A DNA stretch of 37,034 nt. Source: an uncultured Clostridia bacterium (lineage in GTDB: Bacteria; Bacillota; Clostridia; Christensenellales; Borkfalkiaceae). The notes below the pieces were generated by a model that was not told where the DNA came from, searched no databases, and saw nothing but the letters and a program-made list of their open reading frames with translations. The stretch is from the NCBI GenBank assembly GCA_947572415.1, contig CANPBT010000015.1:1-37034 (forward strand), given 5' to 3'. This document shows, in pieces, positions 1 through 6,107 of this stretch. Position numbers and translations under genes: made by a program. How positions within the stretch are numbered: the first letter of the stretch is position 1; each line of letters opens with the position of its first letter.

Positions 1-126
1 TGCATAGAGGTGCAAAGACCGAAGGCTGAAAAAGCTATAGCGGATGAGCATGCTCGGGCTGAAAAAGCAAGCAACCGTCCAAAAATATGCATAAACGAGC
101 TAAACGACTGTCCAAAAATATGCATA
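1..126. repeat. Degenerate 33-bp periodic repeat at the left edge
   Basis: Two different sequence blocks recur at exactly 33 bp: GGCTGAAAAAGC at 24-35 and 57-68, and GTCCAAAAATATGCATA at 77-93 and 110-126. The hexamer TGCATA also opens the window. The period equals 11 codons, and the frame is open from base 1 into the SGNH hydrolase, giving a peptide with the repeated elements AEKA and PKICI. It may be the tail of a tandem array lying mostly outside the window. Confidence 0.6.
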
Positions 127-147
127 GGAGGGTTGAGAACGGAGAAT

Positions 148-825
148 ATGCCGAAATATAAGGTTTCAATCGTTGGCGATTCGATATCCACATACGAGGG
201 ATTTAATCCGTATGGCTACCCTGTGTATTACAAGGAAGACAGGGCATACGATAATGAAATCAATAGCGTTGATGACACGTGGTGGAAACAGGTTATTGAC
301 AGCTTGGGTGGAGAGCTGTGTATCAATAATGCATTCTCTGGAAGTTTGGTTACTGGTGCGTTCGAGCCGTCTGCTTGCTCAAAAGAGAGATGTTCAAATC
401 TGCACGATGATATTGCCCCGGATATCATTCTCATTTACATAGGAACTAACGACCGTGGGTATGAAGTGAACCTTGGGTTGGATAACTCAGATGACACGAT
501 GGGGTTTTATGGGGCATATCGCACCATGCTGAAACAGATAAAAAACAATTATCCTTTGGCTAAAATCGTGTGTGGTACGTTGCTGATGGGGAGGTTGCAA
601 GCAGGACGAAATCTTGCCTACGATCGCTTTATGAAAGAGGACACACGGTATAACGGTGTGATAAGGTTGGCAGCAAAAGAGGAAGGCTGCTTACTGGCAG
701 ATATTGCATTGGCGGATGAGCGGTACGAAACATTGGACTATTGCCACCCGACAAAAAACGGTCATAAAGAAATAGCAAAACTTTGGTTGGCTGAATTAAA
801 GAAATTGCTAACCGAGAAAAACTGA
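148..825 (+). CDS. SGNH/GDSL-family hydrolase
   Basis: A 225-residue SGNH-fold hydrolase (esterase or deacylase family; substrate unknown). All diagnostic blocks are visible: GDS at residues 10-12 with Ser12 as nucleophile, a block II glycine region near 65-67, GTND at 99-102 with the oxyanion Asn101, and DYCHP with Asp197 and His200. There is no signal peptide, so it should be cytoplasmic. The ATG at 148 is chosen because homology to the fold begins there; GGAG at 141-144 lies very close and AGGAGGG at 126-132 rather far, so the start is not certain. The frame is open to the left edge of the window, so a longer N-terminal form containing the 33-bp repeat cannot be excluded. Codon use is A+T-rich, like the rest of the first 5 kb. 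Confidence 0.85.
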   Translation: MPKYKVSIVGDSISTYEGFNPYGYPVYYKEDRAYDNEINSVDDTWWKQVIDSLGGELCINNAFSGSLVTGAFEPSACSKERCSNLHDDIAPDIILIYIGTNDRGYEVNLGLDNSDDTMGFYGAYRTMLKQIKNNYPLAKIVCGTLLMGRLQAGRNLAYDRFMKEDTRYNGVIRLAAKEEGCLLADIALADERYETLDYCHPTKNGHKEIAKLWLAELKKLLTEKN

Positions 826-867
826 ACGAGACTGAAGATGACTTCATCAAGATTATAGAGGTTAACA

Positions 868-1275
868 ATGGACAATAAATATAATTCACTTTACGGGGAA
901 CTTCAAAGGCTGTTAGATTCAAGACCAGTGAACCCTCAAGAGATAGCAGATTACGTGCAATTCATTGAATCATACAGTATGGAGATAAATGCCTTTATTG
1001 CAATAGTCAACTACTGCGTAGCACTAAAAGGTTCGAACATTAAGCCACCGTACATTTTAAATGTCGCAAAATGCTTTGCCCAAGAAGGTGCTTTAACAGC
1101 TGAACAAGTTGAAAAAAAATTGATTGCGAAACCGAATGAGGCGAACAGTCCAAAGGAAGAATCACTTTCGCAGGAAGATTATTTAATCAAATTATACAGA
1201 AAGCTCAATTCCAAACAAAAGGGATACGTCATCGATATGGTCAAGGGGCTTATTACCTCGTCGGACAATAAATAG
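868..1275 (+). CDS. DnaD/DnaB_2-domain-like protein
   Basis: A 135-residue protein. Residues about 25-85 match the pattern of the DnaD/DnaB_2 C-terminal domain: an aromatic and glutamate-rich helix, then a stretch with Pro-Tyr-Ile-Leu followed by a helix and Gly-Ala-Leu-Thr. This domain is found in Gram-positive replication-initiation proteins and in many phage and mobile-element proteins. The C-terminal 40 residues form a predicted helical tail around LYRKLNSKQKGYVIDM, a pattern also common in clostridial regulators. The winged-helix N-terminal domain of true DnaD is missing, so it is too short to be chromosomal DnaD. GAGG at 858-861 sets the ATG. It lies 42 bp after the SGNH gene and could be cotranscribed with it. 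The family assignment rests on pattern recognition only. Confidence 0.55.
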   Translation: MDNKYNSLYGELQRLLDSRPVNPQEIADYVQFIESYSMEINAFIAIVNYCVALKGSNIKPPYILNVAKCFAQEGALTAEQVEKKLIAKPNEANSPKEESLSQEDYLIKLYRKLNSKQKGYVIDMVKGLITSSDNK

Positions 1276-1348
1276 CGAATAGTCGTGTGGCAAGGATGCA
1301 AGCGAATAGCTAAGTGTGTACTCTTGAAGGATGCTGAGCAAAAAATAA

Positions 1349-1386
1349 GATTGCAACCTTGCGTGGGTATCGGTAAGGTTGCAACC
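1349..1386 (+). other. Hairpin without T-run downstream of the DnaD-like gene
   Basis: TTGCAACCTT at 1351-1360 pairs with AAGGTTGCAA at 1375-1384. Two further pairs, one of them G-U, close the loop. No T-run follows, so it is not a standard terminator; the true terminator lies about 25 bp further on. Confidence 0.5.
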
Positions 1387-1409
1387 ATCAATGTAATCTT
1401 GAATTCTTA

Positions 1410-1441
1410 AAATCTCACCTCTGCGGGGGTGGGATTTTTTT
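1410..1441 (+). terminator. Rho-independent terminator after the DnaD-like gene
   Basis: AAATCTCACC at 1410-1419 pairs with GGTGGGATTT at 1428-1437 with one G-U pair, followed by a T-run to 1441. It is the likely end of the plus-strand SGNH/DnaD-like transcript. Confidence 0.75.
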
Positions 1442-1451
1442 GGTATGTTTG

Positions 1452-1515
1452 AAAAAGGGGAGTTTTGGTCAACTGCCTATCAAAACACCCCCTAAAAAGG
1501 GGAGTTTCGGTCAAC
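1452..1515. repeat. Two 22-bp direct repeats near the integrase 3' end
   Basis: The sequence AAAAAGGGGAGTTT, then T or C, then GGTCAAC occurs at 1452-1473 and again at 1494-1515 (21 of 22 bases identical, period 42 bp). Between them CAAAACACCCC at 1481-1491 is an imperfect inverted copy of GGGGAGTTTTG. Direct repeats about 120 bp from the integrase stop are what one expects of arm-type recombinase or excisionase sites, but function is inferred. Confidence 0.55.
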
Positions 1516-1526
1516 ACACGCATCGG

Positions 1527-1557
1527 AACGGGAGAAATTCACAAAATTTCTCCCGTT
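1527..1557. terminator. Perfect hairpin, probable terminator of the integrase gene
   Basis: AACGGGAGAAATT at 1527-1539 pairs perfectly with AATTTCTCCCGTT at 1545-1557 around a 5-nt loop. A T-rich stretch follows on the plus strand. It sits between converging genes and may act in both directions. Confidence 0.6.
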
Positions 1558-1564
1558 TTGTTAT

Positions 1565-1588
1565 GTTTGGGAAGTAATTGGGAAGTGA
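1565..1588. other. Repeated GGGAAGT motif, candidate recombinase-related site
   Basis: TTTGGGAAGT at 1566-1575 is followed within 4 bases by another GGGAAGT and then TGATTTTA. A similar arrangement, TTTGGGAAGT then TGATTTTA, occurs at 4991-5010 on the far side of the integrase/HsdR-Fic segment. In both places it sits just after a terminator-like hairpin. This could mark element ends, but the match is short. Confidence 0.3.
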
Positions 1589-1632
1589 TTTTACCCCGAT
1601 TTCAGCCCAAAACCGACGGTTTTGTTTGTAAC

Positions 1633-2865
1633 TTACAGTTCGTAGTCTATTTTGTTAATTTCTTGCAAAATGTACTCCTGCGAATAGGTTGTATAGCCTC
1701 TATCCACTCGTGAAGTCTTAACGTCCGCGTCAAACTCGTGTCCAACCCATTTCATAACAAGTTCGGGGTTGCACCCACATTCTTTTGCTCTTGTAATGAA
1801 ACTGTAACGCAGTTCGTGGATATGTCTGTCGGGAAAAATTCTTTTCAGCGCGTCGCGTATGGTATAGCGGTTAGTTACTTTTGCTTGTGCCAAATCGATT
1901 AACGGCAAAACTTTTCTCAGCATAGGTGATATAGGTATCTGCCTTATAACTTTTGCATAGCCTTTTCTCGTCTTTTCCGATTCGCAGTAAATAAACGTAT
2001 CGTCGTAGGTTATCGTTTTCAACTCTCCCACGCGCATACCCGTATAGAGAAGTGTAAGAATAGCGGAGTTGCCGGCATAGTGCGGATTTTCCTTGCAGAA
2101 GTCGATAATCACTTTTTCTTCGGCTTTGGTAAACGCTTTGCCTTTCTTAACTTCGTAATGCGAAAGCACTATTTTCGCCATCGGCGTTTTAATGCCGTAG
2201 TCCTCAACGATTACGTCAAATATCGCGGAGAGTAGTAATTTCAGTTTCTGCGCAGTGCGGTTTTTACCGTCGTCCGTCAGTTCAAACAGAAAGTCCTGAA
2301 TCTCCTTTCTCGTTATTTCGTTGACGTGGTAATGCCCGAACTTCGGCAGAATGTTCCTCGACAGTAAGTTGACGTAACTTTTATAAGTCGTCTCTTTAAC
2401 CGTTTGCTTTTTGACTTTCAGCCAATCTTTAATGAAGTCGGAGAGTAGGGGATAGCCTGCGTTTTGCTTTGCCTTTTCTGCGGCAAGTAGCTTGTCCAAG
2501 AATTTTTGTCTCATTATATCGAAGCTCTTGGACGCAACCTCGATATTGTAACCGTCCCTGCGGAACCGCGCCTGATACAAGCCGTCCACGTAGCGGTAGG
2601 TTACTATTTTGTCATTGATAGTAAATAATTTTTTTAAGTAGTCTGGCATAGAATTTATCTCCTGTTTTTTAAATTTGATAAATCCGTTTGTGCCGTTCTC
2701 CTTAAAATCAGCTTTTTCTTCCCTTTTGGTGAGTTGTTTCAACCTGTCCAGAGTTATGCTTTCCGAAGCCGCTTTTAATATAATATGCGTAACTTCGTCG
2801 CGCTCGTTCTCGGACGGTATGTACTTAATTGCATTTAATACTTTTTGTAATTCAAAGTCTGTCAA
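1633..2865 (-). CDS. Tyrosine-type site-specific recombinase (integrase)
   Basis: A 410-residue phage/ICE-type integrase that would catalyse strand exchange between attachment sites. Residues about 85-130 look like an arm-type DNA-binding strand region, 135-240 a SAM-like core-binding domain, and 245-400 the catalytic domain. Visible catalytic residues are Arg278 (in TGMRVGEL), a Lys near 298-302, His350 and Arg353 (in HELRYSF), His376 (in WVGHEF) and the nucleophile probably Tyr391 or Tyr394. All positions are present, so the enzyme could be active. The start is TTG at 2865 with AAGGA just upstream, closer than ideal; a stop codon lies three codons further upstream. It is transcribed leftwards, after a possible leader peptide and a small unknown gene. 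Direct repeats lie beyond its 3' end. Confidence 0.9.
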   Translation of the reverse strand: MTDFELQKVLNAIKYIPSENERDEVTHIILKAASESITLDRLKQLTKREEKADFKENGTNGFIKFKKQEINSMPDYLKKLFTINDKIVTYRYVDGLYQARFRRDGYNIEVASKSFDIMRQKFLDKLLAAEKAKQNAGYPLLSDFIKDWLKVKKQTVKETTYKSYVNLLSRNILPKFGHYHVNEITRKEIQDFLFELTDDGKNRTAQKLKLLLSAIFDVIVEDYGIKTPMAKIVLSHYEVKKGKAFTKAEEKVIIDFCKENPHYAGNSAILTLLYTGMRVGELKTITYDDTFIYCESEKTRKGYAKVIRQIPISPMLRKVLPLIDLAQAKVTNRYTIRDALKRIFPDRHIHELRYSFITRAKECGCNPELVMKWVGHEFDADVKTSRVDRGYTTYSQEYILQEINKIDYEL

Positions 2866-2891
2866 GTATCCTTATTCGGACAGGCGGCTTT

Positions 2892-2939
2892 TTATTTTAC
2901 CGCGTCCTTATAGTTCAGAATACTATGTTCTCTTTTCAA
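2892..2939 (-). CDS. Possible 15-residue leader peptide upstream of the integrase
   Basis: A perfect AAGGAGG at 2949-2955 (minus strand) lies 9 nt before a TTG codon at 2939, which opens a 15-codon frame (LKREHSILNYKDAVK) ending in TAA 26 bp before the integrase start. This is the strongest ribosome site in the interval, stronger than that of the integrase itself, and the peptide is in a different frame. It could be a translated leader coupling or attenuating integrase expression, or the remnant of a longer gene. No homology is claimed. Confidence 0.35.
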   Translation of the reverse strand: MKREHSILNYKDAVK

Positions 2940-2974
2940 AACTTTTTTCCTCCTTGTTTTAAAATATTTATATT

Positions 2975-3208
2975 TTAATTTTTGGGCGGGTACTTATCCA
3001 ACGGAACAAATTCGTGAATTTGTAAGTCTTCTTCGCGCACAGATATATCTGAAATATCTTTTCCTGTATAAAATTCAGAAAAAACAACCTGCCATTTACC
3101 GTCGGTGCTTTCTTCCGACATAACTGCGCCGAACATCCCCTTTTTTACGCCCGCTTTTTCATATTCAGGTCTATCATTTATAAGCTCAACTAAATCTAAG
3201 TATTTCAT
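2975..3208 (-). CDS. Small uncharacterised protein (DUF4926-like pattern)
   Basis: A 77-residue acidic protein with a very good ribosome site (AGGAGG, 5 nt before ATG 3208). The N-terminal half, with DLVELINDRPEYEKAGVKKG and then GAVM, followed by strand-like segments and EEDL, resembles the small SH3-like barrel proteins of the DUF4926 type. Such proteins are often encoded near restriction, toxin or mobile elements, and their function is unknown. It is codirectional with the integrase. Its start abuts the truncated 5' end of the HsdR-like frame on the opposite strand, so one boundary of a rearrangement lies just upstream of this gene. The family call is tentative. Confidence 0.6.
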   Translation of the reverse strand: MKYLDLVELINDRPEYEKAGVKKGMFGAVMSEESTDGKWQVVFSEFYTGKDISDISVREEDLQIHEFVPLDKYPPKN

Positions 3209-3222
3209 TTTAACCTCCTAGC

Positions 3223-4935
3223 GTGCCATTTCTTTTTGCAACTAATGGTAGACCGTATTTAGAGCAAATCAAAACGAAATCAGGCATTTGGTTTTTGGAT
3301 GCAAGGCAGCCTTCCAATATCTCGTATCCCATCCGTAACTGGTTTAGCCCAGACGACTTGATGGCGAAATTGAAACAAAATGTGGAGGAGGCAAACGACG
3401 CCCTTACCAATTCTGACGACTCGTATATGACAGATCCTAACGGACTTAATTTACGTGATTATCAGATAAAAGCGATAAATAAGGCAACCCAAGCGATTAT
3501 TGACGGACAACAAAATGTGTTGATAGCAATGGCCACTGGTACAGGCAAAACAAGAACTGTACTGGGACTTATCTATAAAATGCTTGAAACAAAACGTTTC
3601 AAGCGCATATTATTTCTTGTAGATAGAACTGCGCTGGGCGGACAGGCTATGGATACATTTAAAGATGTAAAATTGAAAGAACTCCAAACGCTTTGCCAAA
3701 TTTACGACGTTAAAGATATAGAAGATAAAACGGTGGATCTTGAAACAAAAGTAAGTGTTTCAACTGTTCAAGGTTTGCTTAAAAGAACGATTTTAGCTGA
3801 AAAACCCGAGCTTACTTCAGGTGCTTTTGACCTGATTATTGTTGATGAAGCACACCGCGGATATATACTTGATAAAGAAATGTCCGAAGAAGAAATGCTT
3901 TATGATTCGCAGGACGATTATTTAGGTAAATATAAGCAAGTCATTGAATATTTTGACGCGGTAAAAATAGGATTGACTGCAACGCCGGCGCTTCATACTA
4001 CGCAAATTTTCGGCTCGCCTATATTTACTTACAGTTATAGAGAAGCCGTTATTGATGGATGGCTGGTTGATCACGATCCTCCGTATATAATAAATACTGA
4101 TTTTAATACTAGTCCTGTAACATTTAAAAAAGGCGAACAACTTGGTATGTTCGATCCTAATACGGGCGAACTCATAAATGGTGAAGTTTTACAGGATGAA
4201 CTGGATTTTGATGTGTCGGATTTCAACCGAAAGATAGTCTTACCAGATCATACCCAAAAGGTTTTAAAAAAAATTTCAAATTATATCAATCCTGAAGGTC
4301 GTGAAAAAACGCTAATTTTTGCTGTAAACGATAATCATGCCGATAACATCGTCGCAACCCTACGTGAAATCTATTCGGAATGGGGTGTATCAAATGATGC
4401 CATTGTAAAGATTACAGGAAAAACAGCAAGTGGCAGTATTCTGATACCGCTTTTTGTTCGCGATTTTCTTTGTATTCATCCGTTTAACGACGGAAATGGA
4501 CGAATGAGTAGGTTATTAACCATATTATTGCTCTACAAATGCGGTTATAGTGTAGGTAAATATATTAGTATAGAAAGTAAAATAGAAAAAACTAAAGATA
4601 CCTATTATAGTGCGCTTGCAAATAGTTCAGACGGTTGGCACGAGGATGAGAATGACGGCAAAGCGTTTATAAAATATACGCTGGGAATAATTTTGTCGGC
4701 TTATCGGGATTTGGAGAGTCGAATAGAATTATTGGGCGAAAAAAAGAAGTTTCCTGAAACGGTCAAAAAAGCAATTGATAGTACAATCGGGAAATTCACA
4801 AAACAAGATATAATGGATAAGTGCCCTAATATCAGCGATAAGACAATAATAAACGTTTTAACAAACTTGGTAAAGGACGGCTATCTTGAAAGGCGCGGGG
4901 CAGGTCGCGCAACGTACTATATAAGAAAAAGTTAG
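3223..4935 (+). pseudogene. In-frame chimera of truncated HsdR helicase and C-terminal Fic protein
   Basis: A 570-codon open frame joining pieces of two families. Residues 1-400 match the type I restriction HsdR translocase: Walker A ATGTGKT (104-110), DEAH (208-211), GLTATPA (250-256), and the start of the second RecA lobe around KTLIFAVND. The N-terminal nuclease domain and everything after about residue 403 are missing. At about 4420-4435 the sequence switches without frameshift to the C-terminal part of a Fic protein, with an intact HPFNDGNGR motif (419-427) and a C-terminal winged-helix-like region (about 520-570). The first Fic helices are lost. The only start is GTG 3223 without a ribosome site, right after an in-frame stop, so the 5' end is truncated too. 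It is most likely a recombination relic, or an assembly join. No hsdM or hsdS is in the window. Confidence 0.8.
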
Positions 4936-4950
4936 TAGCATTAAATATGC

Positions 4951-4981
4951 AAAATGAGCCACTGTCGGTGGCTCATTTTTT
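4951..4981 (+). terminator. Rho-independent terminator after the Fic segment
   Basis: AAAATGAGCCAC at 4951-4962 pairs perfectly with GTGGCTCATTTT at 4968-4979 around a 5-nt loop, with a T-run to 4981. It is probably the native terminator of the fic gene whose 3' half survives. Confidence 0.85.
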
Positions 4982-5066
4982 GTGAAAAAATTTGGGAAGT
5001 TGCTGATTTTATGAAAAAACTAACAAACGGAAAAGTTGAGTTAAAACAATAAAAGTATTGATTTTG

Positions 5067-5108
5067 GGGCATTTTTAGCAGGTTTTTGGCTGAAAATGCC
5101 CTTATTTT
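5067..5108 (+). terminator. Terminator-like hairpin in the intergenic interval
   Basis: GGGCATTTTTAGC at 5067-5079 pairs with GCTGAAAATGCCC at 5089-5101 (13 pairs including one G-U) followed by TTATTTTTG. No gene directly precedes it on this strand, so it may be left over from a deleted or displaced gene. Confidence 0.55.
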
Positions 5109-5184
5109 TGTGGTTCTGAATAATGGTTGTTTTTACGCATATGCCTTAAAATCCCTCGATGTAACAGTCGTATCGGTTCAAGTA

Positions 5185-5243
5185 GCAAATTTACTGATTT
5201 TGACATAGAAACGTCTATGTCGAAAGTCGAATATAAAATTTGC
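5185..5243. other. Nested inverted repeats, possible structured RNA or binding site
   Basis: Outer arms GCAAATTT (5185-5192) and AAATTTGC (5236-5243) enclose inner arms GACATAG (5202-5208) and CTATGTC (5215-5221). The two stems could form one elongated structure in RNA. Function is unknown. Confidence 0.3.
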
Positions 5244-5494
5244 AATGTAACGGAAGATGTGACAATAAAAAACTTTTTATGGGAAGCTTGTCGAAAATCA
5301 ACGGGTTCTAACTCTTAAAATGAATTGACTGATCTTTTTCTATGCAGTTTTACTTTCTTTCAAAAACGGAATTAAAAATAATAGTCAAATATAGGGTTTC
5401 CAAAAGCATAAATTCGCATGTTTAAAAAAGCTTTTAAGTATAGTCAACTTTAAGCGGGTCGCAGCATAAATATGTAGAAAGGAGAATTTATCAT

Positions 5495-5722
5495 ATGGAA
5501 GATACCATGAACACTTCGGATATTGTTAAAAATCCTACGGCAGAAGAAATCTGCGGTTCGACGAACATTCTTGATACTATACATCTCAGGAATCTCGTAG
5601 AGGACCTTGCGAAACTTTACGGTACGTCCGTATGCACTAAGGTTGCCAAAGACTCGAAGGTAGCGGCAGAAACGAGGCTAATAGAAGCTATTCGCGCTAA
5701 TCTCGACCGCTACAACGGTTAA
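5495..5722 (+). CDS. Small uncharacterised protein
   Basis: A 75-residue protein not recognised. It has a good ribosome site (AAAGGAG at 5477-5484 region, about 10 nt before ATG 5495). An in-frame ATG five codons later is a possible alternative start. The sequence is predicted largely helical after residue 25 (HLRNLVEDLAKLYG, then RLIEAIRANLDRYNG), has two cysteines (in EEICG and SVCTK), and shows no signal peptide or membrane segment. It stands alone, followed by a strong hairpin, so it is probably monocistronic. Its base composition fits the flanking rubredoxin region better than the mobile-element remnant to the left. The clean start signal and terminator make it likely real. Confidence 0.65.
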   Translation: MEDTMNTSDIVKNPTAEEICGSTNILDTIHLRNLVEDLAKLYGTSVCTKVAKDSKVAAETRLIEAIRANLDRYNG

Positions 5723-5737
5723 GTAAAACAAGTAAAA

Positions 5738-5785
5738 CGCAAATAACCGCCGCCGTACTTTTACGTACGGCGGCGGTTATTTGCG
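5738..5785. terminator. Perfect 21-bp hairpin between the small gene and rubredoxin
   Basis: Bases 5738-5758 pair perfectly with 5765-5785 around a 6-nt loop; the stem centre is CCGCCGCCG/CGGCGGCGG. There is no T-run on the plus strand, while the minus-strand side is T-rich. It probably ends the small gene's transcript. Confidence 0.7.
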
Positions 5786-5857
5786 CGGAGTATAAATAAA
5801 GTCTGAACTTTTTGCAAAAGATTATTGTACTAAGCTTTTTAAAGCAAGGAGGGAAAA

Positions 5858-6019
5858 ATGAAATATATATGCGAAGTTTGCGGTTGGGAATACGACGAAG
5901 ACCAGGGGTACCCCGAGGGCGGAATAGCGCCCGGAACTAAATGGGAAAATTTACCTGCGGACTTTGAGTGCCCTTTATGCATGGTGCGCAAAGAACTGTT
6001 TTATAAATCCGGGGAGTAA
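5858..6019 (+). CDS. Rubredoxin
   Basis: A 53-residue rubredoxin, a one-iron electron carrier of the anaerobe cytoplasm that usually feeds oxygen- or peroxide-reducing proteins. The two iron-binding loops are clear: CEVCG (Cys5, Cys8) and CPLC (Cys38, Cys41), separated by the typical GIAPGT and NLPADF segments. The length matches the family. The residue after the last cysteine is Met rather than the usual Gly, a small deviation. AAGGAGGG at 5846-5853 lies 4-5 nt before the ATG. It is flanked by terminators on both sides, so it is a single-gene unit. No reductase or rubrerythrin partner is in the window. Confidence 0.95.
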   Translation: MKYICEVCGWEYDEDQGYPEGGIAPGTKWENLPADFECPLCMVRKELFYKSGE

Positions 6020-6061
6020 CCGCCCGAACTATATTTTACAAAACGTTTCGGTGTAAAAATA

Positions 6062-6096
6062 AAAAGGCGCGGCTTTTGAGTAAAGCCGCGCCTTTT
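6062..6096. terminator. Bidirectional terminator between rubredoxin and tkt
   Basis: AAAAGGCGCGGCTTT at 6062-6076 pairs perfectly with AAAGCCGCGCCTTTT at 6082-6096 around a 5-nt loop. It has T-runs on both strands and separates the converging rubredoxin and xylose transcripts. Confidence 0.9.
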
Positions 6097-6107
6097 CTAT
6101 GCGTCGA

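Larger units (their letters stand above)
4982..5494. other. Gene-poor A+T-rich interval with hairpins
   Basis: No convincing gene is seen. It contains the second TTTGGGAAGT motif (4991-5000), a terminator-like hairpin at 5067-5101 followed by a T-rich stretch, and a nested inverted repeat at 5185-5243. A short open frame at 5127-5318 lacks a ribosome site. This looks like a junction between accessory DNA and the more G+C-rich right part of the window. Confidence 0.5.

Noticed and set aside
77..126. Possible CRISPR-like repeats at the left edge
   Set aside because: The blocks are only 12-17 bp with a 33-bp period and are in a coding frame, with no regular spacer pattern.
1465..1713. 82-codon frame over the repeats and hairpin near the integrase
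   Set aside because: It runs through direct repeats and a terminator stem into the integrase 3' end and has no start signal.
1633..5100. tRNA gene as integration target
   Set aside because: No tRNA-like cloverleaf was found near either possible end of the element.
5127..5318. 63-codon open frame in the intergenic interval
   Set aside because: It has no ribosome site, no recognisable pattern, and it crosses the nested inverted repeats; probably chance.
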